Source of the DNA: Mugil cephalus
Lineage: Eukaryota > Chordata > Actinopteri > Mugiliformes > Mugilidae
Assembly: GCF_022458985.1 (NCBI RefSeq)
Contig: NC_061770.1
Span: 37,429,599 to 37,493,598 of the forward strand
Reading direction: 5' to 3'
Length of the DNA stretch: 64,000 nucleotides
The notes beneath the pieces are model-generated. The model ran no database searches. It was not told where the DNA came from and worked only from the letters and a program-made list of their open reading frames with translations. Numbering within the stretch: position 1 is the stretch's first letter; every line of letters begins with the position of its first letter. A program made the position numbers and the translations under genes. This document shows positions 22,314 to 34,500 of this stretch, one piece after another.

Positions 22314-25300
22314 GGATACCACTTTCTATGAAGGTTGTATTTATAATGCCCTATGAATGCACTCATAATGTTTTATAAGGTGTCTATAAAGCATTATAAT
22401 GGTCATTATTACCATCTATACATATTCACAAGTCGTCATAACCAACTTCATGATGCATTATGACAACTGGTTATGAATGATTATAATTTTAATCTGAATA
22501 GTGCGTTATAAAATGTCAATATTTGCCTAGTCACTTGTTTATTTTATGATGCATCATAACTACTTTGCTGTGCTAAATGTGCATAGTGATGCATAATGAG
22601 TGTTGACTTCGCCTATAGTGTTTTATATCTGTAGTTATAAGTATATGCAATAAAGTTATAATAATGTATACATCTCCCTACAGCACACACTTATAAACAG
22701 CTATGCAATATCATAAGTGCTATTTGTCAGCGCTAAGTAAAGTGACAAGAATATGACACTATTATTAACAGATATAAGTTACTATGAGTAATTAAAAGAT
22801 GCAATGAACTAAGTCCTGAGTCTGGCATCTTTACCCCATATGCACAATGTTAATATCATAGGTGTTATTTGTCAGCTTTAGGTAAATTAGTGCAAATGAG
22901 GTGTTGTGGATATAAGATTATTATAAAAAAATAAGAGGCACAATGAAATGAGAGCCTGGACAGTAAAGACGAAATTCAGTTAGTTCACTTTATTTTCATT
23001 TAAACCAACACACATAATCAGAATGATTATCAACGTTCTGAGCACATTACACAAACACATGAAACACGTGAAACAGGCCACAAAAGTGGCACGGCGTGGT
23101 CCTAGAAATGTGGCTCTTAAAAGTGCCTTTGGGTTGGTGAGGGGATTCAGGGTCAAAGGTCAGGAGATGGTTTGACAGCAACTACAAGAAGAACAGAGGC
23201 AAATCTTTAGTGCTCTAGCTGGGTTTGTTTTTATGCAGAAAGGTTTGATTGAAAACACATAAGCAGATCACGTTTTTTTGTTTAAAGCAGCGTAATGAGA
23301 CATTATATTACCGCATATCATGCAGACACCGCAGATTACCCGTAGGTGGCTTAAGCTAGCTACACGAAGGTTACTAGACACGGCTAGTTTTAATTCACAA
23401 ATTAGATCGTTTTCATATTCTTGCGTTTAATGATTGAAACCATTCGAAATCATTGCTTTAATACGTAAACCATGTGCTTCATGTAAGCAAAGTAAGGCAT
23501 TAGCTCACAAAACACTAGCTGGACAGAGAGACAACCTACCTATTCTGGAGAGGACTCAGCGAAGAAAGGAAAGAAAAGCCGCTTTACGACGAGTACATAT
23601 AGTCAATGATTTACGACAGTGGGTGGAGCTGTGGACGGAGGTGGGTGGGGTCAGAGGTCAGGGGTCATGGACTAAGGAATGCCATTTCTACAATAATAAT
23701 AATATAAATAAAAACGATATTAAAATAATATCTGACGGCATTCAATAAATGCGGACATTTCTAGCGATCTACATCTAGCGATTTACAAGAGACCGATATA
23801 ACAAATAACCATTAATTTTTTTCGAATCTCAAAGTGCTGAATCCTGCAGCAAAATTGACGTTACATTAAAAACCGAAATAAGACCATTACAAATCTAGTC
23901 TAAATGAAATTAAATCAAACCTCTTCATTGCGCAGTGTCACATTGACAGTGGTCCTCATAGCACGAAATAACTTCCAATTGAAATACATCAGTTTGAAAT
24001 CCGTTTCGAGCGGCATGAAAATTTGAGAAAAATCGGCAGGCACCAAACAATAGATTAATTTTCGTGACAGTTTCACATCCACTGTGAGACCGGGTTGGCA
24101 TTTAACCGATCGTTTGAAATGTCCGCATTTATTGAATGCCGTCAGATATTATTTTAATACCATTTTTATTAATATTATTATTATTGTAGAAATGTCATTC
24201 TTTAGTCCATGGCCCCCGACCTCTGAACCCACCCACCCACCTCCGTCCCCAGCTCCTCCCACTGTCGTAAAGCATTGACTACGGGTTTTCTTTCCTTTCT
24301 TCGCTGAGTCCTCTCCAGGACAGGTAGGTTGTCTCACTGTCCTGCTAGTGTTTTGTGAGCTAATGCCTTACTTTGCTCAGATGAAGCACATGGTTTACAT
24401 ATTAAAGCAATGATTTCGAAAGGTTTCAATCATTAAACGCAAGAATATGAAAACGATCTAATTTGTGAATTAAAACTAGCCGTGTCTGGTAACTTTCGTG
24501 TAGCTAGCTTAAGCCACCTACGGGTAATCTGCGGTGTCTGCATGATATGCGGCAACATAATGTCTCATTAGGCTGCTTTAAACAAAAACACGTGATTTGC
24601 TTATGTGTTTTCAATCAAACCTTTCTGCATAAAAACAAACCCAGCTAGAGCAGTAAAGATTTGCCTCTGTTCTTCTTGTAGTTGCTGTCAAACCATCTCC
24701 TGACCTCTGACCCTGAATCACCTCACCAACCCAAAGGCACTTTTAAGAGCCACATTTCTAGGACCATGCCGTGCCACTTTTGTGGCCTGTTTGACTTATT
24801 TCATGTGTTTGTGTAATGTGCTCAGAACATTGATAATCATTCTGATTATGTGTGTTGGTTTAAATGAAAATAAAGTGAAATAAATACATTTCTTTTGTCT
24901 TTACTGTCCAGGCTCTCATTTCATTGTGCCTCATATTTGTTTATAATAGTCTTATATCCACAACACCTCATTTGCACTAATTTACCTTAAGCTGACAAAT
25001 AACACCTTTGATATTAACATTGTGCATATGGGGTAAAGATGCCAGACTCAGGACTTAGTTCATTGCACCTTTTAATTACTCATAGTAACTTATATCTGTT
25101 TATAATAGTGTCATATTCTTGTCACTTTACTTAGCGCTGACAAATAGCACTTATGATATTGCATAGCTGTTTATAACTGTGTGCTGTAGGGAGATATATA
25201 CATTATTATAACTTTATTACATATTCTTATAACTACAGATATAAAGCACTATAGGCGAAGTCAACACTCATTATGCATCACTATACACATTTAGCAAAGC

Positions 25301-25543
25301 AAAGTAGTAATAAAATGAACAAGTGACTAGGCAGATATTGACATATTTATGATGCACTATTCAGATTAAAATTATAATCATTCATAACCAGTTGTCATAG
25401 TGGATCATGAAGTTGGTTATAACGACTTGTGAATATGTATAGATGGTAATAATGACCATAATAATGCTTTATAGACACCTTATAAAATATTATGAGTGCA
25501 TTCATAGGGCATTATAAATACAACCTTCATAGAAAGTGTTACC
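22314..25543. mobile_element. Long inverted-repeat (foldback) DNA transposon
   Basis: Bases 22314-23760 reappear, inverted and highly similar, at 24117-25543, with about 355 bases of unique DNA between. The ends pair GGATACCACTTTC with GAAAGTGTTACC. Terminal 250 bases of each arm are rich in TTATAA/CATTATAA words; the inner arms include matching blocks such as CCATCTCCTGACCTCTGACC. I found no transposase, so it is a non-autonomous element with arms of about 1.43 kb. Open frames inside (for example 23434-23748) do not resemble a known protein. The two flanks are not the two halves of one site: the 90 bases before the left end have a paralogous copy again after the right end. Confidence 0.8.
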
Positions 25544-26373
25544 GTGTTTTTTTTATAAAGTGGTGAAATTCAAGGAACGACAACGATTCACAGTGAAAGA
25601 CCAAAAACTTACTCAAGTACAAAATGTGCGTCACACAGCGACACACCCAGATCTATTTTATTGTCTCCGTGTGGTTGTAGTCAGAAGGTGATGACCTGTG
25701 GTTTTGTGAGCCTGGTACTCTGCATCAGAACATCTGCTGACTGTGTCTACAAGTGTACAAACAAATGACATAATTTTAGCTGTTGTGGCGAAGGTGGCCT
25801 TGCATGAAAATGTTGATTACAAAATGTAACTAACAAAGTGTTGTTTTAAACTTGTAGAATATCACTGAGAGGTTTACATGAGGTTCCCAAGATCCATTTC
25901 AGAGAGGTTCACAGGACAAATTTAGATGAGGACAAAGATATATAAAAATAATGGAGTTAACATCTGCCTGAGATTTTGAATTCCCTTGATTAAATAGGTG
26001 GCCATTCACCAACTGATGTGAGCATTAATCTATTATAATAAAGTGATGTGGCTTTGACGAGTTGTTGTGATCCCTTACAATTTAGTACACTACTTAACAT
26101 GAGTGCATTGGAGAAGTCTTCTGTGGAGGGACTCTGCTATCCACGAATAAAGAACAGGTAAAGCAGAGGAGAAGTACTGGAAAGCTACCATCCCTCAAGT
26201 CAAATCAGGCTGTGTGCTCTAGCTCCCATGAGGGAAAAGAGGAGAGAGAAAAAAGTTGGATAAACCCATCACAGGAGACATGCTGCTGTTATGGTTATGT
26301 TGGAGAGTAGAATGACATAAGTACAGCATCAGACTACATGGTTCTGCTGGTCCAGAGATCTGCTACTGCTGAA
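25544..26373. repeat. 3' flank duplicate before the copy B LINE
   Basis: Matches 16590-17430 closely. No gene is seen. Confidence 0.7.
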
Positions 26374-27360
26374 TTCAATTCAATTCAATTCAATTCAATT
26401 CAGTTTCATTTATATAGCGCCAATAACAATACAAATCGTCTCAAGACACTTCACAAAAACCAGCCTGCAACCTCCAGAGCAAGCCTGAGGGCGACGGTGG
26501 CAAGGAAAAACTCCCTTTTAACAGGAAGAAGCCTTGAGCAGAACCCAGCTCATATGTAGGGACCCATCTGCCGAAGGCCCGCTGGGTAGAAACAGAGAAG
26601 ATAGAGAGAGAAGGAGAACAGGAGAAAGAAGATAAACAAACGTCTGTCATAGATACATACATCAAGCTGAACGAAACATGTAGGATCTAGTAATACAGCA
26701 CATAGCTGATGATCTATGAGACAGTTTGTGAGTATAACAGGAATTATGGGCAGGTTGGTGAATTGTTCATCCAGGTAGGAGTGGACAACTGGAGGAGGCC
26801 ATGGCGACTGGGGCAGATGTAGTTTATGGAGCTCCACAGGTCTGATACACAGCACTCCAGACCATGAAGACTGGACTGGTTGATGAGGCCACAGAAGCAG
26901 ATGTAGCTTAGAACTCTACAGGTCAGATATTCAGGACTCCAGACCAGAGACCCTCACAAGAAGATGGAAAGATGGGGGGAAGGGAAGGGAAGGGAAGGGA
27001 AGGGAAGGGAAGGGAAGGGAAGGGAAGGGAGACACATTGGTTAGTAATATAAATAAATTATAAGCGATAGAAAATAAAATGATAAGATATTAGAGGACAG
27101 GAGCCAGAGAAGAAAGAGGAGAAGACATGTCCTCAGTGCATCGTCCCCCCCTGCAGCCTAGGGATGGTTAAGTTCAACCCTAACTATAAGTTTGTCAAAA
27201 AGGAAAGTCTTAAGCCTGACCTTAAATGTAGAGACTGTGTCTGCCTCCTGAACCCAAACTGGGAGCTGGTTCCATAGGAGAGGAGCCTGATAGCTGAAAG
27301 CTCTACCTCCCATTCTACTTTTAGAAACTCTAACTGCTGAATAAAACGAGAGTCCAACTC
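26374..27360 (-). mobile_element. LINE 3' end (CR1/L2 superfamily), reverse strand, copy B
   Basis: Near-identical to copy A at 17430-18480, including the GGRAFSYQAP C-terminus, the GGGAA microsatellite (about 26979-27029) and the ATTCA tail, which here is much shorter (26373-26402 against 17432-17510). It moved as part of the segmental duplication rather than by its own insertion. One continuous minus-strand frame of 101 residues at 27158-27463 holds the C-terminus. Confidence 0.75.
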
Positions 27361-27471
27361 CACTGGAATCATGTTTTGATGTACTTATGAGGTGATGCTG
27401 CCTCAATGGTTCATACTTGTGATCTGGGGCTTTCAGCATCTTTACAATCACAGGCTTTTTCACTATTTCAA

Positions 27472-28160
27472 ATGGTACTATGTCTTTCCTGCTTTAAATG
27501 CCGAGACTTCCATGATTTTATGGCAGACTGGTTGGAGATGATAGAAAGGCAACAGTAACTCAAATAACCACTGGTTACAACCAAGGAATGCAGAAAACCA
27601 CCTCTGAACACACAACACATCCAATCTTGAAGAAGGTGGGCTACAGCAGCAGAAGACCACACCAGGTGCCACTCCTGTCAGCTAAGAACAGGCAACTGAG
27701 ACTAAAGTTCATACAGGCTCAACAACACTGGACAATAGAAGATTGGAAAAACATTGCTTGTTCTGACAAGTCTTGATTTCAGCTGTGACATTCGGGTGGC
27801 AAGGTCAGAATTCCGTGTGAACAACATGAAAGCATGGATCCATCCTGCCTTGTATCAACGGTTCAGGCTGCGTGTGGTGGTGTAATGGTGTGGGGGATAT
27901 TTTCTTGCCACAATTTGGGTCCCTTAGTACAAATTGAGTATGTTTAAATGCCACAGTCTAACTGAGTATTGTTCCTGATCATGTTTGTCCCCTCATGACC
28001 CAGTGGACCATCTTCTGATGGCTACAATGAGTTCACTATATTCCAGTGGCCTCCACAGTCACCAGATCTCAGTCCAATGGAGCACCTTTGGGATGTGGAG
28101 GAACAGGAGATTCGCTTCATACATGTGCAGGCGACAAATCTGCAGCAACTGAGTGATGCT
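27472..28160 (+). mobile_element. Tc1-like transposon fossil, copy B
   Basis: Duplicate of copy A with transposase pieces such as LKFIQAQQHWTIEDWKN and QSPDLSPMEHLWDVEEQE. The right terminal repeat seen in copy A is missing here, removed by a deletion next to gene 5's 5' flank. Inactive. Confidence 0.85.
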
Positions 28161-28339
28161 ATCATGTCAAAGTCTTACTGACTACAATTGTAAAGTATTA
28201 AACTGAAAATAATAATTATCCAACTCAATAACTGAACCATGTGATATCTGTAAGAGGTTACATGAGTGAAAATAGAGCAACTTGAAAAACAGCTACACTT
28301 TTCAAATACCTCTCAGCAAGATGTTAGTCCTGCCCCTTA

Positions 28340-28486
28340 CCAAGCGTGTCACTGTGGTTGCGATCATGTTACTTTAATGGGACGTACAGTTTCACTTCAG
28401 ATTGGCCAATCAAACAAAGTCTTGTCTTTGAAGAGTTGGCTAGGCTCAAGAGCAAGATTCATTTCACTCGAGTCTCTGATTTCAAC
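28340..28486 (+). promoter_or_regulatory. Conserved proximal promoter of NITR gene 5
   Basis: RUNX-like TGTGGTT, IRF-like AGTTTCACTTCA (28388-28399) and CCAAT (28406-28410) are present. The block sits only about 180 bases from the truncated Tc1 copy. Confidence 0.6.
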
Positions 28487-29933
28487 ATGATGGTATCTCT
28501 AACCTTGGTTTTCTATCTAACATGTTTGTTCTCGTGGGGAAAGGGTGAGTTCTGTTTTTGTGACTTGTTTTAAATTTTCTAAGTGACGGTGTTTCTAATC
28601 GTTTCTCATTTCTATGTTTTAATTTATCTTCTAAAATATGTAACGCATTGTGTCTTTGTCTCTCCAGTCACATTACCTCAGAAGTCACATCAGTCCTCAT
28701 CTTTTCATCAAGAGAGTGGCTTCAAATCAGTAAATGTTGGTGAAACTGTAATTTTGCGATGTTTCTATGAAAATGGAGTGTCAACAAGGTTTTACTGGTA
28801 TAAGCAAACACTGGGACAGAAACCAAAGCTCATTTCTACTTTCTTCATCTATGATTACACTGAGGCATTTTATGATGAATTTGTGAACAATTCACGATTT
28901 ACAATGGAAATTAAAAATGGTAAAAACCACTTAATTATTTCAGATTTGCATATTTCAGACTCAGCTACTTATTATTGTGCATGTAGCACTACTTCAGCAT
29001 TTGAATTTGCAGAAGGTGTTACAGTCAGTGTAAAACGTTCAGGTTTGAATATTAACACTTCAGTTCAGTCTTCATCTGAGACCATCCAGCTAGGAGACTC
29101 TGTGACTCTGAACTGTACAGTACACACTGGGACCTGTGATGGAGAACACAGAGTTTACTGGTTCAAAGACTCTGAAGAATCTCATCCAGGACTCATTTAC
29201 ACTCATGGAGGCAGGAATGATCAGTGTGAGAGGAAAAATAACACAAAAACACGCAACTGTGTCTACAACCTGCCAATGGAGAACCTGAATCTGTCTCATA
29301 ATGGGATCTACTACTGTGCTGTTGCCTCATGTGGACACATACTGTTTGGAGATGGGACCAAGGTGGAGTTGAAGAGTGAGTAGAACTGTTACAGATGTTT
29401 CCTGATCTGATTAACAGTTCTGATTATTCCATAAAGATGATGTTGTTAATGTCATTCCATGTCTGCCTCATGCTGCAGATGAGGAGGTTTCTCTTGTCTT
29501 GGTGTATTTCTTGAGTGGTGCTCTGGCGTTCACCACTATCCTGACACTTTCACTGGCTGCCTTACTGTACACACACAAGAGAAAAGGCCAGCAAGCTACA
29601 GGTAAATTGTACTGTTTATTGTGTAAATATTCAATTTTACATCATAGAAACACAGCTTTTCTTTGTGTTTCAGAGTCTGATGCAAGATTTTCGGCTTCAT
29701 ATCCAATGAACTCAGAGGTATCCAGATAACTTTCAAAATAATCGTATTACTGAAATGTTTTCTTCTTAGGTATGTGACACATTGTAAGTTGTTGTTTTCT
29801 ATTTTATTAGCAGAGTTTCCAGGCTGAAGAAAACCTCCATTACGCTGCTTTAAGAGTAAAGAAGGCCAGTCGATCCAGAAGTCAAAGAGATGACACAGAG
29901 ACAAAATGTATCTACTCCGGTGTTAGGAAATAA
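28487..29933 (+). CDS. nitr: NITR gene 5, inhibitory receptor, intact
   Basis: Exons 28487-28544, 28668-29375, 29479-29601, 29674-29717, 29814-29933 stay in frame. Two ATGs are adjacent (28487 and 28490); the second is the one shared with paralogues, the first arises from ACG to ATG. V domain: ILRCFYENGVSTRFYWYKQ and YYCACSTTSAFEF. The additional Cys in the CDR3-equivalent loop is not found in the other copies and could pair with another loop or stay free. I domain: the standard six cysteines, ending FGDGTKVELK. The glycine of the joining-like motif is kept, but the N-G-T glycosylation site is lost (D for N). The transmembrane segment is uncharged. The tail has ITIM LHYAAL and CIYSGV. Confidence 0.91.
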
Positions 29934-31524
29934 AACCGATCATGTTTTAACTTTGTCTCTCTACAGCAGGATATGAGTAGTTCTGTAAATAGTTGCTAAA
30001 TTAAAAAAACTTAACATCTCTCTCAGACTGGTTTTGATGACAAGCAGAAGTGTATTGTGACACTTGTTGTCAGGACTTTTATGTTTTTGGCAATTTGACT
30101 GAGATGAAAAGTGCAAATGTTACAATGTTGGTATTCTAGAATTGTCCCTTTGTATTTGAAATTTGACCATGAGAAAATAAAATTTAATGATGTCCTGCCA
30201 GTGTTTTCATTTCACACTGTAGCAGGTCCTGATTCGTACCACAGGGAAAACCCTTTATAGAAGCCACCGCTATAATTTTTGTTATTTCTATTTTTATCTG
30301 ATATGAAACAAGATAAACTAGTGTGTCATGCTGAGGGGATATAACTCAAAATCAATCCAATAATGAGTATTAAAATTACAGATTGTTAGAATAACCTCGT
30401 GAGGATAAGCGGTAGTAGAAGATGAGATTAGATGAGATTTCTAGGATTTTGTGACGCATGTTGTAAGGTTGATTTGAAAAGTGTTATACAAATGGAGACT
30501 TCATATTGATGGATGAAAATTAGACTATTCGCTGCCTGTCTCACCTACCAGCATTGCTACTATTAATTGTATTTATATGCCACCAAGGATCTTTTTCCCC
30601 CAACAGTTCCAAGTGATTCATTGTTTTGTATTTGTAATAAATTGCATATTGGTTCCTAAAATTTAGTCCTGTGTATATTTAATAACTGACTTTTAACACT
30701 TTTTCTCATTGTGTTTAAGTGTTCCCTGGGTATTACTTGTGTTTTAAGGGCCATGTTACTGTGTAACCTCAGTCCCATTTAGCTAATGAATAATGAATGA
30801 CAAATAATGGGATGTGTAGATGCAGTAAAATAGGACAGGGCCTGAGTCTGTCTGGAAATGGCGCTATATACCTGTGCAAATGATTATTATAAATTAATGT
30901 GGCAGTGCCTCTAATAATGTCTAAGAAGTAAACACAAAATATTGTACTTCCCCTTTAAAATACAACACAGCACCCTGAAAAGGCGCATACAGGCGCAAAC
31001 AGAAGAAACGATTCAGTAGTGGGGAGAAAACAGAACCTCTCGCTATCGGGCACAACGTTTAGCTGTCAAGTTAGGATTAGTTTGAGATTGTCAGTAATGT
31101 GTATCAGATGGCTTTATCGACTGTACTGTGCTGAAAAGAAGCCCAGTGTGTTTTGTGTAACATTAAATGAATGATGTTGAATTCCCACAGTGTCAAACGA
31201 AGACCCTTCAGGGAGGGTGACAGTCAGGGCTGTATGCTACAGGTCCATGAATAAACATGAGAAGCCTCACGACGTCAGAGTAGGGAGGAAAACATGTGGT
31301 TAACAAGTTCAAGTTAGATTCTGGGGTATTTTTGTGTACTACAATTGGTGATGTGGATTTAGAACAACAATAATAAAACATAAGTCTGTTTATTTGACTT
31401 AGAGCATAAGTTAAGTTTAAGTAAGCCTGTTCATGGAGGGAACATTAGTCAGTGTGAGGTAAGAACTGATTTTGTACCCTCAGTTTAGGCTATACTCATC
31501 TGTTCAATCTGTTTTTTGTTTTTT

Positions 31525-31557
<33 letters not shown>

Positions 31558-31560
31558 TTT
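29934..31560. repeat. Intergenic DNA after NITR gene 5
   Basis: About 29934-30760 is a more diverged version of the receptor 3' flank, similar to that after gene 7. From about 30760 the sequence is unique in this window. A TTG microsatellite lies at about 31526-31554. No gene is seen. Confidence 0.6.
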
Positions 31561-31699
31561 TAAAAAAAATATTTTAAGAGATTAGTGAGGCAGGCTTATT
31601 TGTTCTGATTGTTCTAGTAGCCTGCTCGCATCTCTGTGTTTTATTTTAATAGTTGTGTTATTTAATGGCATAGTCTAATTTTAATACTAAAATCATGTT

Positions 31700-33311
31700 T
31701 AATTCATAGATTACTTTTGAGGACAGCTCACCAGTGGAAAATACTGGTGCCAAGTGCTGTTGCGTGGCTGGAACTGTTCTCTGCAACCACAGTGTTGCAC
31801 TGCTGTATCACCAAGTACTCGACATTGCAGCTGAAAGCAGTACTACCTGCCCTGAGCTGCACAGAAACTGAGCAGCGATGGCATAAACCACGAAGATTGT
31901 TAGGTAATTAAGAACTCAGTTTGTGATAGTATGCTATGGTGACTAACCAACTTCCATCCTTATGTTTTGTTTATTCGTGCATTAACTGATAGGGTGTGAA
32001 ACCAGGAAACCAGGCAGAGTGGGTAACATTGTCTTCATTACAACAAGACCCAAGTCTAGACAGTACACAGCTGCTGATGGTGTAAGGTAATATTCACTGT
32101 CAAGGAGGGTTTAAAATTGGCACTCCCTACTTGCCAGATTTGTGGCAAAATATGTTTTGGCAAATATAATAAATGATGTGTGCTTAAGTACAGGTAGGTT
32201 CTGTGCTTTAAATTATGACTTAACTGTATTCAAAGCTCTACAAAGCAGTGCAGGGGGACTTGCCAGACCCAGATGTCCTGAAGGTCGACGAGGCATACCA
32301 GGACTTTGCGGCAAATCTTGCTCCGCTAATTACCACACTATACATAAGTAGTGATGGTTCCCTTGTTGATTCAGCCTTTGGGCCCGTTTAAAAAGGCAGC
32401 CCTATTTCTTACCAGCACCCAGTGCCAGTGAGTAGGGTAATCATCCACCACCCAGATGCACCCCGTTCACCATCCCTGCCGCTAGATGGTTACAGGCTGA
32501 ACACAACCACATGTTCTTTTGTGTGCACATTTGTCATACATCCAGATGCTCCCTGGCTCGGATCCTCTCCAGATGGTGTCGACTTTGATCCAACAGAGGC
32601 ACCACCATTCGGCCTGGTGGAGGTGAAGTGCCCCAATGTGAAGAGTTATGTGGACTGTGGGTATCACAGTACACATGCGGCTCCTTGCACCTGAAGCCAA
32701 GCCACAGCTACTATTAGCAGGTGCAAGGACAGCTGCTTATCAATGGGATGCAGTGGTGTGATTATGTGGTTTTTGCGGAGGAGGAACTTATTGTACAAAG
32801 AATTTTAAAGGATGCGGAGGTCGCTAGGGTTATAAGGGAGAGGGGGGATTCTTTCTTTTAATGTTATTACTGGATCTGATCTTAAAATCAGTGGTTCATT
32901 CAATCAGTTCTGTTTCAATCAATTGATAAATGTTCTTGTTCTGGTTTTATTGTTCGTCTTCACACAGCTGTATCATTGAATATGTGTTGTTTAATATTTC
33001 TTTATTAAATTCTAGTTGTAATATCATCTCTGGCACATTTGATTTTCATTTCAAGTCAGTGTAACCCAAACTAATATAATCATGACAACGACACAAAAAC
33101 AGTTTTTAAGAAGCAAGATAGCTATTTAATTCATGGCTGAGTTGCCCATGCCTTCACTAACCGCCCATTCTGATAATTGACCAGGAAGCAGGCCACACTG
33201 AACAACTGATCAATGTTCCCACATATAGACAATGGTATGTCCTTGTCGAACAGTTTGTTCTCTTTCACTCTCCTTATGCACCTCTCCACATGCTCTCTCA
33301 GTAAGACAATC
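31700..33311. mobile_element. ISL2EU-type DNA transposon relic (YqaJ plus DDE)
   Basis: Plus strand: a SWIM-like zinc-binding motif at 31746-31812 (CCCVAGTVLCNHSVALLY), SCTETEQRWHKPR at 31855-31895, and a YqaJ-nuclease core at 32540-32660 (WLGSSPDGVDFDP, then EVKCPN). Minus strand: 33131-33311 gives HVERCIRRVKENKLF and VACFLVNYQNGRLV, the C-terminal end of a DDE_4-type transposase. A SWIM/YqaJ protein paired with such a transposase is the make-up known for ISL2EU elements. The plus-strand frames are interrupted and the transposase is cut at 33311 by a LINE. Outer ends were not found. Confidence 0.7.
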
Positions 33312-34500
33312 AAGTAACAGACTCGGATACAATTACCATCTTTCCCAATAACAAACCAAGGATGACGAAATAACACAAAGCTCTTCTTAACAGGAAAAAG
33401 AGTATCTTTTTCTCTGGTTCTTACAGTGAGAAAAAAGAGATGAACAAAGAGGTGAAGGGTGCCATAAAAGCTGCCAAGTTAAAGTACAGGGACAAAGTTG
33501 AGCAAAAGTTCAAAGGTGGGAATCTGCGAGCAGCCTGGGAATGTCTCAAAAACATGGCAGCTGGGAATACAATTTCCACCTCTCATATTGAGGGAAGCGG
33601 TCCAGTATCACTGCATAATAACCTCAACTCCTTTTTCACGAGATTTGAGACTGACAGTTGCACCCAGCTTGAAACATCCATCACTTCACTAAAAACTGGT
33701 GGGTCTGTACTCAACATTAGTACTGACTGTGTTTAGAAGAACCAAAGTCAACACAGCACCTGGACTCGATAAGATCTGTGACCAAACCCTGAAGCACTCT
33801 GCTGATCAGCTAGATGGAGTGTCCCAACTCCTCTTTCAGACATCAGTTAACAGCTCCACGGTTCCTGAGTTGTGGAAACGATCAACAGTGATCCCCCTCT
33901 CCAAAATAAGCACTGTAAAGGTGTTGAATGATCTGAGGCCTGTTGCCCTAAAATTTTTAGTCATGAAGCCTCTGGAGAGGGTGATAAAAAAATCACATCA
34001 TCGCAGCAGTAGACTTTCAGCCGGTTCCACTCCAATTTGCATACCGGGCAGAGAGAGGGATGGATGATGCAAAAGCTTTTCTCATAGACACCAGACATGA
34101 GCATCTTGAGACCACCAACTCAACAGCCAGGTTGCTGTTTGTTTCTCCGATGCATTTAAAGACAATATCTCCTGAGGAAGCTGAAACCCTTCAGTGTGAG
34201 CAAAAACGTCCTCACAACATTCTACTACTCCCTTAACAGAGAGTGTCATCAACTTCTTCACATGCTGATTCCATTCCATCTCACTTCAAAATAGAAACCA
34301 TCTGCTTGGCTTTGTGATGATCTGATCCAAAATTAATGGACACCCTGTAAGATCCCTCTTGACACTGAGCAACAGACTGCAAGGAAAGGTAGCATGATCC
34401 TTCAGGACCTGTCAGACCCGTTCTTTTCAACAATCAAGTGGCTTCCCTCTGGGTGTCGTCTTTGCTAGCAAGGCTGTAGTACTCAGTTGCCTTAGTGATA
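33311..34500 (+). mobile_element. LINE with RT-domain part (CR1/L2 superfamily)
   Basis: Begins in the same place as the copy at 1112. The frame runs from NNKP through EVKGAIKAAKLKYRDKVEQ, FFTRFETDSC, APGLDKICDQTLKH and VPELWKRSTVIPLSK to NDLRPVALKFLVMKPLERV, the fingers of a CR1/L2-type reverse transcriptase. At about 34070-34130 a piece like DTRHEHLETTNSTARLLFV follows, then a jump to the C-terminal LRKLKPFSVSKNV region (34175-34220), so the catalytic centre is deleted. Several frameshifts make it dead. It interrupts the ISL2EU relic. Confidence 0.82.

Noticed and set aside
23434-23748. A protein-coding gene in the foldback element
   Set aside because: The frame is not kept in the matching inverted arm and ends in simple AAT repeats.
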